Position numbers and translations under genes: made by a program. Shown here one piece after another: positions 1 through 7,526 of a DNA stretch of 64,000 nucleotides. The notes below the pieces were generated by a model. It was not told the origin of the DNA, searched no databases, and worked only from the letters and a program-made list of their open reading frames with translations. Every line of letters begins with the position of its first letter. Within the stretch, counting starts at the first letter, position 1. The DNA comes from Candidatus Puniceispirillum marinum IMCC1322 (lineage in GTDB: Bacteria; Pseudomonadota; Alphaproteobacteria; Puniceispirillales; Puniceispirillaceae), in contig NC_014010.1 in the NCBI RefSeq assembly GCF_000024465.1, positions 1,302,001 through 1,366,000 on the forward strand, written 5' to 3'.

Positions 1-23
1 GCAAGCGTTCTATTTCCAATCAT
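1..23 (-). CDS. possible 5' end of a divergently transcribed gene
   Basis: On the minus strand an ATG at position 23 follows a GGAGAG ribosome-binding-like motif (complement of 29-34) with 5 nt spacing, and reads M-I-G-N-R-T-L to the window edge. A second ATG at 36, behind AGGAGA, runs into a TAG after only eight codons. Only seven codons are visible, so no function can be assigned. A gene divergent from an acyl-CoA regulator is often its target, which is inference only. Confidence 0.3.
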
Positions 24-78
24 TTCCACTCTCCATTTGGTTATCTCCTATAATGAGCCTTAACCAAAACCTGATCGC

Positions 79-116
79 TTGCACGTATTTTAGTGTGAAT
101 GTGTATAAGGTGTATA
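79..116 (+). promoter_or_regulatory. candidate promoter/operator of the acyl-CoA regulator gene
   Basis: TTGCAC at 79-84 is followed after 17 nt by TGTATA at 102-107, a plausible sigma70-type pair. TGTATA occurs again at 111-116, so two direct copies nine bases apart lie just downstream of the -35-like box. Such direct repeats could be a regulator site, for instance for autoregulation, but nothing in the sequence proves it. Confidence 0.3.
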
Positions 117-170
117 TAACTAAAAAAATTTATGTTAATTTGTAAATATTCTACTATTCAAGAGGTCGTC

Positions 171-1577
171 ATGCGCAAAACATTCATCGGACCCAGACTT
201 CGTCAATTACGCCGTGACAGCGGGCAAACGCAGGCGCAAATGGCTGAAAAACTTGGCATCAGCCCTGCCTATGTAAATTTGCTGGAAAAAAACCAACGGA
301 GCCTGTCAGTTCAGGTTTTGATGGCCTTATCCGATGAATATAATGTTGATTGGCGCGATGTCGTTCTGGAAAAAAACACGACAGTTCTTTCCGATCTTCG
401 CAATATTTTGCAAGACCCTCTCTTTACAGGCACACCGCCCGATCTTGATGAATTACGTTCTGCCATCGATCATGCCCCGCGTTTGATAGATAATTTTATA
501 AAGCTTTATCACAGTCATCGCACATCGATGGAAAAGATCATGCAGCTTGGCAGCGAGCGCATGCCCAAAGAAATACTCGATACATCACCAGAAACCATGA
601 TTCATGATTTCTTCCGTGACAATCTGAACCATTTTGACACTTTGGAAAGGGCAGCAGAGACATTAGCCGCCGAAGAGAACTATGACTCAGACGATGCCTA
701 TGCGATGCTCAAGGCTCGTCTTAAAAACAAACATGGTATTTCGATCAGCATTATCCCTGTTGAATCGATGAATGGCGCTTTGCGTGTTTTTGACACCGCA
801 TCAAATGAGATTCAGCTTTCCGAAGCGCTAGATCACAAGAACCGCACCTTTCAGCTGGCACATACTTTATGTTTTGTCGAATTTAGCGATATCTTGGACA
901 AAATAACAGCCAATAGCAATTTTGGGACGCCAACGAATATAGCGCGCTGTCAGGTGGAACTGGCCAATTATTTTGCCGCCGCCTTTCTGATGCCATATGA
1001 AAAATTCATCTCTTTGGCCGAAAAAAGTCGCTATGACATTGATCGTCTTGCTTCTGGATTTCTGGTGTCCTTTGAACAAGTCTGTCACCGGCTTACAACC
1101 CTGCAACGGCATGGACGCCGCGGTGTGCCTTTCTTCTTTCTGCGTGTCGATAAGGCAGGCAATGTCACCAAGCGATTTAACGCGACGAGCTTTAACATCG
1201 CTGAACATGGGGGATCTTGTCCTGTATGGAATATCCATACTGCCTTTCGCATGCCTGGCGTGATTCTGCCCCAATTTGTCGAGCTTCCAGATGGTGAACA
1301 ATTCTTTACGCTAAGCTGTACAACTGAGCGACCGGTTTACAGTCATGATACGCAGGATCGCCGGCTATCAATATCTCTTGGATGCGAGATTAAACATGCT
1401 GACAAATTGATTTACACCTCGGGCCTTGCCAATTCAGCCGAGCGATCTTTCAGCCAGATTGGTATTAACTGCCATCTTTGCCTTAGAAAAGCCTGCTCAC
1501 AGCGCGCCCATGCTCCGCTATTCACCGAACTGACAACCGATACAAGTCGGCGCGGCGAAACGCGCTATGAAAGCTAG
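171..1577 (+). CDS. XRE-family short-chain fatty acyl-CoA transcriptional regulator (PccR/RamB type)
   Basis: This is a 468-residue DNA-binding regulator. An N-terminal XRE helix-turn-helix (about residues 4-60, with RLRQLRRDSGQTQAQMAEKL and SPAYVNLLEKNQR) is followed by an IrrE/ImmA-like domain (LAHTLCFVEF, NYFAAAFLMPYEKF). The C-terminal DUF2083-type region has a Cys cluster (CHLCLRKAC) and the usual RAHAP-like end. Family members such as PccR and RamB sense short-chain acyl-CoAs and control propionate or acetate assimilation genes. The IrrE-like part lacks a complete HExxH motif, as is usual in this family, so it is probably not a protease. The ATG at 171 was chosen over the ATG at 132 because AGAGG lies 6 nt upstream and the helix-turn-helix starts right after it. 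No assimilation genes lie downstream. The specific ligand is unknown. Confidence 0.85.
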   Translation: MRKTFIGPRLRQLRRDSGQTQAQMAEKLGISPAYVNLLEKNQRSLSVQVLMALSDEYNVDWRDVVLEKNTTVLSDLRNILQDPLFTGTPPDLDELRSAIDHAPRLIDNFIKLYHSHRTSMEKIMQLGSERMPKEILDTSPETMIHDFFRDNLNHFDTLERAAETLAAEENYDSDDAYAMLKARLKNKHGISISIIPVESMNGALRVFDTASNEIQLSEALDHKNRTFQLAHTLCFVEFSDILDKITANSNFGTPTNIARCQVELANYFAAAFLMPYEKFISLAEKSRYDIDRLASGFLVSFEQVCHRLTTLQRHGRRGVPFFFLRVDKAGNVTKRFNATSFNIAEHGGSCPVWNIHTAFRMPGVILPQFVELPDGEQFFTLSCTTERPVYSHDTQDRRLSISLGCEIKHADKLIYTSGLANSAERSFSQIGINCHLCLRKACSQRAHAPLFTELTTDTSRRGETRYES

Positions 1578-1711
1578 ACCCACACAACCAGATTTAATGA
1601 TTTAGGTATATGGCAGTGGTACAGGCTTCAAGGCGTCTGTAAGCCGGCGAACTAAAGTATGAATTCTAGCCACCCAATCCGGACTTCATATTGAACTCCA
1701 CATTCGATCAC

Positions 1712-1768
1712 GGTTACTGATCCCGTAGCCTGTTTCAAAACGACTTGCTCAACGGGGTGGGGCTTGGA
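1712..1768 (+). repeat. dispersed repeat B, copy 1 (~57 bp)
   Basis: The segment starting GGTTACTGATCCCGTAGCCT and ending TGGGGCTTGG recurs in the same orientation at 4245-4302 with a handful of substitutions and a one-base length difference. The two copies bracket the ATP-grasp/small-protein cassette. It may be the remnant of a mobile element. Confidence 0.8.
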
Positions 1769-1962
1769 TCTGTGACCTTGGCACTCGGGCCTCGCAGTTT
1801 ACTTGATTGTTTGGTGGAACGGCGGGCTGGTGGGCTATTATGAAATGATGAGTTTATAGGTTAAAGTGAGTGCCAACATTCTATTTTCTGACACCCACTA
1901 TACACTTAATCATCCCTAGCTGGTCTGCATTGGCGAACAATAGCAGGACGATTTTGTATTTG

Positions 1963-1977
1963 AGGGAATTTATCCCT
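1963..1977 (-). terminator. weak hairpin after the ATP-grasp gene
   Basis: AGGGA-ATTTA-TCCCT forms a 5-bp stem with a 5-nt loop a few bases beyond the stop codon on the minus strand. The following sequence is AT-rich but has no real T-run, so termination is uncertain. Confidence 0.3.
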
Positions 1978-1980
1978 TAA

Positions 1981-3042
1981 TCAACTATTTAGTCGATTGC
2001 TGCATAGTAATAAAATCATGTCATCGTAAGTCATGTTTAGGTTTAGGGCACAAGATCGATAGAAATAGCCTTTGGACAAGCCAGGCATTAAATTAGCTTC
2101 AACAAAATGTGGCAATCCCTTTGCGCATAACCTTATGTCTATTCTGCCAAAGGACCGACCACCAAGAGCTTTAAACGCAGATTTTCCTACCTCTGATAGT
2201 TTCTTATGAAGAGTTTTGTTTTTAACTTTTCTGACAGTCTCTTGATCTAATCTTTTGATCTCATGGTCTAATACTCTATGACCACGTTCGTTTTTAGGGG
2301 CTATTATCTCAATCGGCATAGCGGTTAGTAAGTTGGTTCTTTCGTCTTCAAGGATTCCAACACTAAACTCTCTACCGGTTAAATAACTTTCTACTAGAGC
2401 GTCACAATTTAGGACGTTACAAATTTGATCGACTTTAGCGTCAAGTTGTTTTCGGTCGAAAACAAGTGATAAATCGTCAATCCCAATGCTATCCCCACCC
2501 CTTACAGGTTTTACGAAAACCGGATAAGGAATGTTCATATTGTTATCTACAGAGACTTTGTTGGTATTTATTATGACATAATCTGCAGTGAGAATCCCGG
2601 CTTGTTTTACAATTGATTTTGCAAAGCCTTTATGGTGCTCACGATCTAAAGCGGCATGGTTCGATCCGATATAACGAATATGATTTAGTTCAAGAAAATC
2701 ATTCAGCCAAATTTGATTTTCTTCAAATTCGAAATACTTTACACCCGAAAAAACCAAATCTGGTTTTCTTTTTGCCAATTTAGTTAAGCATTCAAGTGTA
2801 CTAATTTCTGTGATGCTAACTTTTGAATATTTTTTCGAGAGAATGCTATGAATTAATTTTGCATTAATTGTGATCGCAACATTTTTTTGGTTTTTACGTC
2901 CATCAGGGTTGGGTACTGTTATTATCTCAATTATCTGGTTTGTCTTTAGCTTTCTTTGATTTTGAGAGTTGGTAAAGTCTATCTTTATTATGTTTTCTGA
3001 GCCACTCACTGTTGAGGGTACAGGATGAAGTTGTTTTATCAC
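1981..3042 (-). CDS. ATP-grasp ligase, D-alanine-D-alanine-ligase-like
   Basis: This 353-residue protein has the ATP-grasp fold of the Ddl superfamily. Visible motifs are the ATP-binding YPVFVKPVRGGDSIGI (about residues 172-187), GREFSVGIL (about 223-231), DHEIKRLD in the place of the Ddl DYxxKY segment, and the metal/ATP-binding GRIDIRL...HFVEANLMPGL near 300-321. ATP-grasp enzymes join a carboxylate to an amine through an acyl-phosphate. The substrate is unknown, and it is not a normal housekeeping Ddl: the N-terminus (about 1-95) is divergent and it is not near mur/fts genes. The start is GTG, supported by AAGGAG about 9 nt upstream. It is the last gene of a minus-strand row with three very small genes, and the whole cassette lies between two repeat-B copies. 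Base composition is clearly more AT-rich than the leuA or lepA region, suggesting acquisition. Confidence 0.75.
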   Translation of the reverse strand: MIKQLHPVPSTVSGSENIIKIDFTNSQNQRKLKTNQIIEIITVPNPDGRKNQKNVAITINAKLIHSILSKKYSKVSITEISTLECLTKLAKRKPDLVFSGVKYFEFEENQIWLNDFLELNHIRYIGSNHAALDREHHKGFAKSIVKQAGILTADYVIINTNKVSVDNNMNIPYPVFVKPVRGGDSIGIDDLSLVFDRKQLDAKVDQICNVLNCDALVESYLTGREFSVGILEDERTNLLTAMPIEIIAPKNERGHRVLDHEIKRLDQETVRKVKNKTLHKKLSEVGKSAFKALGGRSFGRIDIRLCAKGLPHFVEANLMPGLSKGYFYRSCALNLNMTYDDMILLLCSNRLNS

Positions 3043-3144
3043 AATTTCAGGTCTCCTTTCGTCATGAGAACATCCCAGAAGTGCCCAAGGCCGCTTTGAT
3101 TTCTCCAGAATTAAAAACTACCAAACGCTTAGAGCAATATTCTA

Positions 3145-3315
3145 TCATTGCGAGGTTGAACTATTTTTCTTCTCACTAGCTCGCTTTGCTTCCGCTAGGG
3201 CATCATCTAGCCTTAAATATTTATATGTGCCTACGTGATAGCTATCTGACGAAACCCGTTTAACACCAAGTTTTTTTAGCGCAGCATCGTTCATATTTTT
3301 ACGTTCATTAGACAT
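3145..3315 (-). CDS. small conserved-looking protein, 56 aa
   Basis: ATG at 3315 opens a 56-codon frame ending TGA at 3145. The product is charged and soluble, with MSNERKNMNDAALKKLGVK at the N-terminus and GTYKYLRLDDALAEAKR near the middle, ending in a polar tail (SEKKNSSTSQ). The motif (Y/K)Y-x-x-L-x-D-A-x-A-x-A-K-R looks like a conserved small-protein motif, but I cannot name the family. A purine-rich GATGGGAT lies about 7 nt upstream as a mediocre ribosome-binding site. It lies between the 83-aa secreted protein and the ATP-grasp ligase on the same strand. Confidence 0.5.
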   Translation of the reverse strand: MSNERKNMNDAALKKLGVKRVSSDSYHVGTYKYLRLDDALAEAKRASEKKNSSTSQ

Positions 3316-3369
3316 ACTTTATCCCATCTCGATTTTCAGGTTATACACATCAATTATGTAAGGAATTTC

Positions 3370-3621
3370 TTATTCAATTAGCTCACCTATCAACTCGCAA
3401 TCAAATGTTTGCTCTTTGTTAAAAGACATGTCGTAGACACTGTTGTTATAAATAAAAACCTCTCCATCTCCTTTTAAAAGTCTGGTGCCCTTTGATAAGG
3501 CATAGAGGCACTCGCTTAAGGAAACGTAGCTATCATTTGATTTGCTAAAATTAAATTGTTCCGCTTGCGCGGCGACTGAAAGAAATAGTGAGACGATTGA
3601 AAATATGAGGATATTCTTCAT
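3370..3621 (-). CDS. small secreted protein of unknown function, 83 aa
   Basis: The frame begins MKNILIFSIVSLFLSVAAQA, a textbook Sec signal peptide with probable cleavage after AQA. It leaves a mature acidic protein of about 63 residues containing two Cys (in the SECLYAL and FDCELIGE segments), which could form a disulfide in the periplasm. An earlier TTG start at 3645 is possible, but the ATG at 3621 gives the proper signal peptide. It is one base downstream of the stop of the 44-aa gene, so the two are probably translationally coupled. No family recognised. Confidence 0.6.
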   Translation of the reverse strand: MKNILIFSIVSLFLSVAAQAEQFNFSKSNDSYVSLSECLYALSKGTRLLKGDGEVFIYNNSVYDMSFNKEQTFDCELIGELIE

Positions 3622-3622
3622 T

Positions 3623-3757
3623 TCATTTACCTTTTTTTGAACCAAGTTCCAGCAGTGCTGATTTAGTCATCGTGTTGGATGTTGCCAAAACTTTCGGTTT
3701 TTCTTTTTTTGTTTTTTTGGTTTCTCGATTGCCTTTGCGACTGTTGCCCTTTGACAT
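3623..3757 (-). CDS. small Lys-rich protein, 44 aa
   Basis: ATG at 3757, with GGAGAT about 6 nt upstream, opens a 44-codon frame. The product is very basic, with N-terminal MSKGNSRKGNRET then Lys-rich sequence and KPKVLATSN. This resembles a widespread family of tiny proteins with an MSKGNxRKGNKEAKK...KPKVLATAN-type sequence whose role is unknown. The stop codon TGA is separated by one base from the ATG of the secreted 83-aa protein, so the pair reads as a small operon leading towards the ATP-grasp gene. Confidence 0.6.
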   Translation of the reverse strand: MSKGNSRKGNRETKKTKKEKPKVLATSNTMTKSALLELGSKKGK

Positions 3758-4395
3758 TTCATTTATCTCCAAATGGTAATTTTGATTGGCAAAAGATATT
3801 CCCTTGACCCACAGTCAAAAAGTGGTTCAGGGAAATTGGCTATCTCTGATGCGTGACAAATCATCATCAAAATTCCAAACAACACAAAGGGTTGCTTGTA
3901 AAAGCTTGATAGTGATTAAACTGTATCTAATGCACGATAGTTTGCTTATGTTGATTTTTACTAAGCAATCAGTTGCAACGGTTTGCATTGCACTGCTTTA
4001 ATTTTCTGCGCTAAGACACATACTAATTAAATCTCAGATTACACTGGGCCTTTTCATGAACTAAAGCAAGGTTATTGTTTCAGCAAGAAACAAACAAACC
4101 TTTAGTTTCGTTTTGAAGTCGTCAAATTTCGATGAGGATGGTGGCCTAGATCGGCTGGCGACCCTGCCGTACCATTGGCTCGTGCAAAGGCTCCGGAGCC
4201 AAGAACCACATACTATAGCCCTAAAGCTGGGTAATTTGGGGCAGGGTTACTGATCCCGTAGCCTATTTCGGAAAGACTTGCTCAACGTTGTGGGGGCTTG
4301 GAGGACAATATAATTTCTGGCAATCAGTGAGGACTCATAAAACATCACACCTGATTAAGCCTAAGCCGAAGGGCTCACGGTTCCCAGACAAGGGA
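3758..4395. other. 638-bp intergenic stretch with repeat-B copy 2
   Basis: No convincing gene. A TTG-initiated frame (3786-4001) has no ribosome-binding site and an unremarkable translation. The second repeat-B copy lies at 4245-4302, and a perfect 12-bp palindrome GGCTCCGGAGCC lies at 4189-4200. The sequence resembles decayed mobile DNA. Confidence 0.6.
4245..4302 (+). repeat. dispersed repeat B, copy 2 (~58 bp)
   Basis: Same-orientation copy of 1712-1768: GGTTACTGATCCCGTAGCCT is identical and GACTTGCTCAACG is shared. Changes are scattered, and a G is added in the G-run before CTTGG. Confidence 0.8.
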
Positions 4396-5133
4396 CTACT
4401 TCATCTCAAAACCCTGATCAGCAAGAAATTGTTTCATGTGAGGCCGTGACTCTTTCTCAAGAAGACCCGCCATTTGTTCGCTCCAACTTTGAGATTTTTT
4501 ATTGCCACTCCGAGTCGCATAATACTCTCGTGCGATACTGTCATAAGCGTCAATCTGCTCTGCCTCTTCTGAAGCATCATAAATATTGTCTTTTAATATA
4601 ACTGAAAGGGGCAATCGCGGCTTAACTTCAGGGTTTTCAGCCGGATGACCAATGCACAAACCAAACACTGGATACACATTTAATGGTAACTTTAGCAGGG
4701 CGCTAGTTTCTGACGGATCATTGCGAATAGCGCCAATATAGCAAATGCCCAATCCGAGTGCTTCCGCCGCAACAACAACATTCTGAGCATAAAGCGCTGT
4801 ATCGACAGTTGAGATTATAAACTGCTCAGTAAAACCTTTTGTGGGCGTACCACCATGTGCCTCACAACACTTTATTGGACGGTTAAGATCAGCACAAAAG
4901 ACCAAAAATTCCGGCGCGGACATAACTTGAGCTTGATTTCCTGCGACTGCCGCCAATTGCTTGCGTTTGGTCATATCTGTTACTCTAATAATCGTAACAC
5001 CTTGCAGAAAGCTTGAACTAGCGGCAGCTTGACCTGCTTTAACGATAGTTTGCAGAACGTCATTTCCTATGGGTTCATCAGTAAATTTTCTAATTGATTT
5101 ATGCGCCATCAAAATATCGATTGTTTGGTTCAT
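4396..5133 (-). CDS. NfsA-like NADPH-dependent nitroreductase/flavin reductase
   Basis: This 245-residue FMN enzyme of the oxygen-insensitive nitroreductase family (NfsA/FRP subfamily) transfers electrons from NAD(P)H to nitroaromatics, quinones or flavins in the cytoplasm. Evidence is the N-terminal HKSIRKFTDEPI (FMN-binding S-x-R-x-F/Y), AAASSSFLQGVTIIRV, the central VDTALYAQNVVVAAEALGLG, CYIGAIRNDP, and FGLCIGHP followed by P-x-x-KPRLPLSVI, which is typical of NfsA. The basic C-terminus (SWSEQMAGLL...LADQGF) is also as in NfsA, and length matches the family (about 240-250). ATG at 5133 was chosen because AGGAG lies 6 nt upstream; an upstream in-frame start at 5157 lacks this. It is a single gene between repeat-B copy 2 and repeat-A copy 1. 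Physiological substrate unknown. Confidence 0.85.
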   Translation of the reverse strand: MNQTIDILMAHKSIRKFTDEPIGNDVLQTIVKAGQAAASSSFLQGVTIIRVTDMTKRKQLAAVAGNQAQVMSAPEFLVFCADLNRPIKCCEAHGGTPTKGFTEQFIISTVDTALYAQNVVVAAEALGLGICYIGAIRNDPSETSALLKLPLNVYPVFGLCIGHPAENPEVKPRLPLSVILKDNIYDASEEAEQIDAYDSIAREYYATRSGNKKSQSWSEQMAGLLEKESRPHMKQFLADQGFEMK

Positions 5134-5247
5134 TCTTAACTCCTGACTATACAACACCTCAATATTCAGTAACGTTTGTAATTCAAAAGTAAAGCTGATT
5201 AAGTATCATTATAATTGCAGTGCCTTTAGTTTGTATATGTTACCTGA

Positions 5248-5295
5248 TGACATGTTGGGCCCCACATTTTAGCCCTGATGGAATGGATTGCAGCA
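5248..5295 (+). repeat. dispersed repeat A, copy 1 (48 bp)
   Basis: TGACATGTTGG(G)CCCCACATT followed by TTAGCCCTGAT and ATGGATTGCAGCA recurs at 7369-7429. This copy lacks a 12-bp internal duplication (CGATCCCACATT) present in the other. It abuts the start of the downstream secreted-protein gene. Confidence 0.8.
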
Positions 5296-5297
5296 CC

Positions 5298-6176
5298 ATG
5301 TTTTATTTTGGCTCCTCACCTTTTACCCTTGCACCAATTTTGAATGTGCCAATTTTGAAGGTGGGCTCAATCAGGTTCGCCTGCCTATTTGTAGTCGCGG
5401 GTCTACTCGCCCCTTTTGGCGCATTTGCCACCGGAACGCAGATTGATCTTCGCCACGAAGTACAATGGGGAAATGTGAATGTTGGTGAAGTCGAGACCAG
5501 TTGGCTCTTTGACCAGACGACGTTCGAGATGGTTGGTAAATCGAGGACAGTTGGCATCTCAGAAAAGTTGCGAAAATATCGAGGTAACAGCACAGCTAAA
5601 GGCCACATACATGACAACCGTCACATGCCCGTACAAATCGACATTAATGGGATTTACAAAGGTATGGAAAGGAATGCCACTGCAATCTGGAACCCCAAAA
5701 ATGGCCGCATACGTACCGTCAGAACACCATCACTGAATCTTAAAAAGGTTCATCCTTTGGATGATAAAGTCATCCAAGGATCGATAGATCCCTATACTGC
5801 CATGCTGCGTGCGCTTCATACGATAAAACAGACAGGATCATGTAACAGTAGCCACAATATCTATGACGGCCTTAGGACTGCCGAATTGACGCTACACGAT
5901 CTTGAAGATGATCTCAGGCCTAATTTCCTGACCGCAGATAGGCCAGACGCCTATGATGGTGCCGTGATAGCGTGCGGCTTGACCAGCAAGCCGACAGGCG
6001 GGCATCAGCTAAAATCGCGCTGGAACAAGAAAAAGCGTAACATTGATGACACAATCATTTTCATTGCCGAAATTGAACCCGACATCTTTCTGCCAGTACG
6101 TATCGAGATCAAAACATTCCTTGGCACAATCACCACAAGGCTTGTCATGACCAGCTTATCAATAAAGAATAGCTGA
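5298..6176 (+). CDS. secreted DUF3108-like protein
   Basis: As annotated the protein is 292 residues. A hydrophobic signal sequence (FACLFVVAGLLAPFGAFA) is followed by a beta-rich mature part with features seen in DUF3108-type periplasmic proteins: an ING-Y-K-G segment near one third, a QGSIDPYTAML motif, and a C-terminal FLPVRIEIKT...TRLVMTSL. Function of that family is unclear. The start is ambiguous. ATG at 5298 is used here, but TTG at 5355 (M-K-V-G-S-I-R) would give a cleaner signal peptide, and longer readings run back through repeat A. A near-tandem duplication CCAATTTTGAA(T/G)GTG lies at 5334-5363. No operon partner. Confidence 0.6.
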   Translation: MFYFGSSPFTLAPILNVPILKVGSIRFACLFVVAGLLAPFGAFATGTQIDLRHEVQWGNVNVGEVETSWLFDQTTFEMVGKSRTVGISEKLRKYRGNSTAKGHIHDNRHMPVQIDINGIYKGMERNATAIWNPKNGRIRTVRTPSLNLKKVHPLDDKVIQGSIDPYTAMLRALHTIKQTGSCNSSHNIYDGLRTAELTLHDLEDDLRPNFLTADRPDAYDGAVIACGLTSKPTGGHQLKSRWNKKKRNIDDTIIFIAEIEPDIFLPVRIEIKTFLGTITTRLVMTSLSIKNS

Positions 6177-6380
6177 TGATATTGCTGACCAAATTTGGCT
6201 GGCATCTCCATGACAAGCCAAAGATAAAAGGTGCCCCAATGTTGCGGCATGATGGTGACCCTAACAAAAGGTCAGATTATCAGGGGTGAAAACACTCACG
6301 GTACCTAGGCCAGCGACTATTGGGCCTTTTGCCGCCCCGATATGGCCTAATTTTTGTTGATGTCGCACTTCATAATAGCC

Positions 6381-7265
6381 TTACACTTCACCGCGCCAAT
6401 CATGAACAGGCCTAAATCCGAGCATGTCTTTCATTTTCTGATTTGAAAAAAGACATTCATCATCTGCCAGTGGTCGCTTTACAGGAACATCGGAATAGAA
6501 TTGTTTGATTATCTCGGCATTGCCAAGATCGACAGAGTTTTGATCATTTGAAACATTGAAAATTTCAAACCCAAGATCATCCTTTAACAGGCAACATTCA
6601 ACTGCCTGACCAAGGTCACGACCATCGATATAGTTAAAAGCGTTTGGTAAGCGGACTTCAGGATCTTTGCAGAAATCGGCAAACAGGCCATATTCATCGG
6701 GTTCAATCACGTTGCCAATCCGCAACCCGTAAATGTCAAAATCAGTACGAAGCTGGAACGCGCGTGCTGTTTCCTCATTAACGACCTTTGAGGTGGCATA
6801 GGCGTCCATCGGACGAGGTTGATCGTCTTCATCGACCGGCAAGGCCAGCGGCTTTGGCACGCCATGCGAGAAGCATAACCCGTAAACAGTTTCAGAGGAT
6901 GCAAAAATGACTTTGCGGATATTCAATTTTGCGGCGGCTTCAAGAATATTATAAGTGCCCATCACATTGGTCTTGTATGTCTCAACATCAGTCGTCTGCA
7001 TAATTCGTGGCACCGCAGCAAAATGCACAATGGCATCAAAGCCAAGCGGCCATTGCCTTTCACGGATTTCATCGCGATTCATATGACCCGATAGCGCCGA
7101 GAAAACTTGCCCTGTATCAGTAATGTCAACTTGCAGATAATCAACCCCGTCCTGATGCAGGTTAACAAGGTCAGCATTCAATACCCGATGCCCCTTATCA
7201 GCAAGATAACGAACAGCATGGCGACCAGCCTTACCACTACCACCGGTAAAAAATACGCGCTTCAT
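6381..7265 (-). CDS. NAD-dependent epimerase/dehydratase (extended SDR)
   Basis: This is a 294-residue extended short-chain dehydrogenase/reductase. It starts with the Rossmann motif VFFTGGSGKAGRHAVRYL (Gly-rich loop), has DIT and HFAAVP motifs, an SSETVYG segment (catalytic Ser/Thr region) and the YATSK active-site Tyr-Lys. Such enzymes epimerise or dehydrate nucleotide sugars, or oxidise sugar acids. The substrate cannot be read from the sequence. The ATG at 7265 begins directly before the nucleotide-binding motif; an upstream in-frame start at 7328 adds 21 unconvincing residues. It is monocistronic and convergent with the DUF3108-like gene. Confidence 0.8.
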   Translation of the reverse strand: MKRVFFTGGSGKAGRHAVRYLADKGHRVLNADLVNLHQDGVDYLQVDITDTGQVFSALSGHMNRDEIRERQWPLGFDAIVHFAAVPRIMQTTDVETYKTNVMGTYNILEAAAKLNIRKVIFASSETVYGLCFSHGVPKPLALPVDEDDQPRPMDAYATSKVVNEETARAFQLRTDFDIYGLRIGNVIEPDEYGLFADFCKDPEVRLPNAFNYIDGRDLGQAVECCLLKDDLGFEIFNVSNDQNSVDLGNAEIIKQFYSDVPVKRPLADDECLFSNQKMKDMLGFRPVHDWRGEV

Positions 7266-7368
7266 CAAAATTTTCACCCCAAAACTATTGTAAAATATGT
7301 TTGGGATTATGTTCGATAACATTGTCACGGGGCAAGAGTTTAAAATCCCATTACCCGATTTAAATTAC

Positions 7369-7429
7369 TGACATGTTGGACCCCACATTCGATCCCACAT
7401 TTTAGCCCTGATTGGTATGGATTGCAGCA
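7369..7429 (+). repeat. dispersed repeat A, copy 2 (61 bp)
   Basis: Same orientation as 5248-5295, containing TGACATGTTGGACCCCACAT, an internal tandem CCCACATT, then TTAGCCCTGAT and ATGGATTGCAGCA. The CCACATTCGATC part also occurs next to repeat B at about 1697-1709, so repeats A and B may derive from one element family. It lies about 100 bp from the tRNA-Ser 3' end. Confidence 0.8.
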
Positions 7430-7526
7430 GCCAACAAATAACTTATATACCAAGAAATATCCCATATAATCAGAGACCAACGGGGATAAATTTAGCGAAT
7501 TACAAGATAAAGATAAGGGGGGGGGC

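Larger units (their letters stand above)
1578..1980. other. 403-bp intergenic stretch with repeat-B remnant and IS-end-like motif
   Basis: I see no coding region here. It carries the first copy of repeat B (1712-1768), preceded by CCACATTCGATC, which also occurs inside repeat A at 7382-7393. Around 1866-1910 the sequence GTGAGTGCC...GACACCCAC has an insertion-sequence-terminus look but cannot be assigned. The next gene is on the opposite strand and converges on this region. Confidence 0.6.

Noticed and set aside
3370-3757. The small proteins as RiPP precursor peptides for the ATP-grasp ligase
   Set aside because: None has a recognisable graspetide core; the ligase is Ddl-like, not of the RimK-like graspetide type; one small protein has an ordinary Sec signal. 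Kept only as a loose possibility in the cassette finding.
3786-4001. 71-codon plus-strand frame
   Set aside because: TTG start, no ribosome-binding site, no recognisable motifs, in a repeat-rich decayed region.
4189-4200. GGCTCCGGAGCC palindrome as a terminator or regulatory site
   Set aside because: No loop, no T-run and no adjacent gene start; it is probably incidental to decayed DNA.
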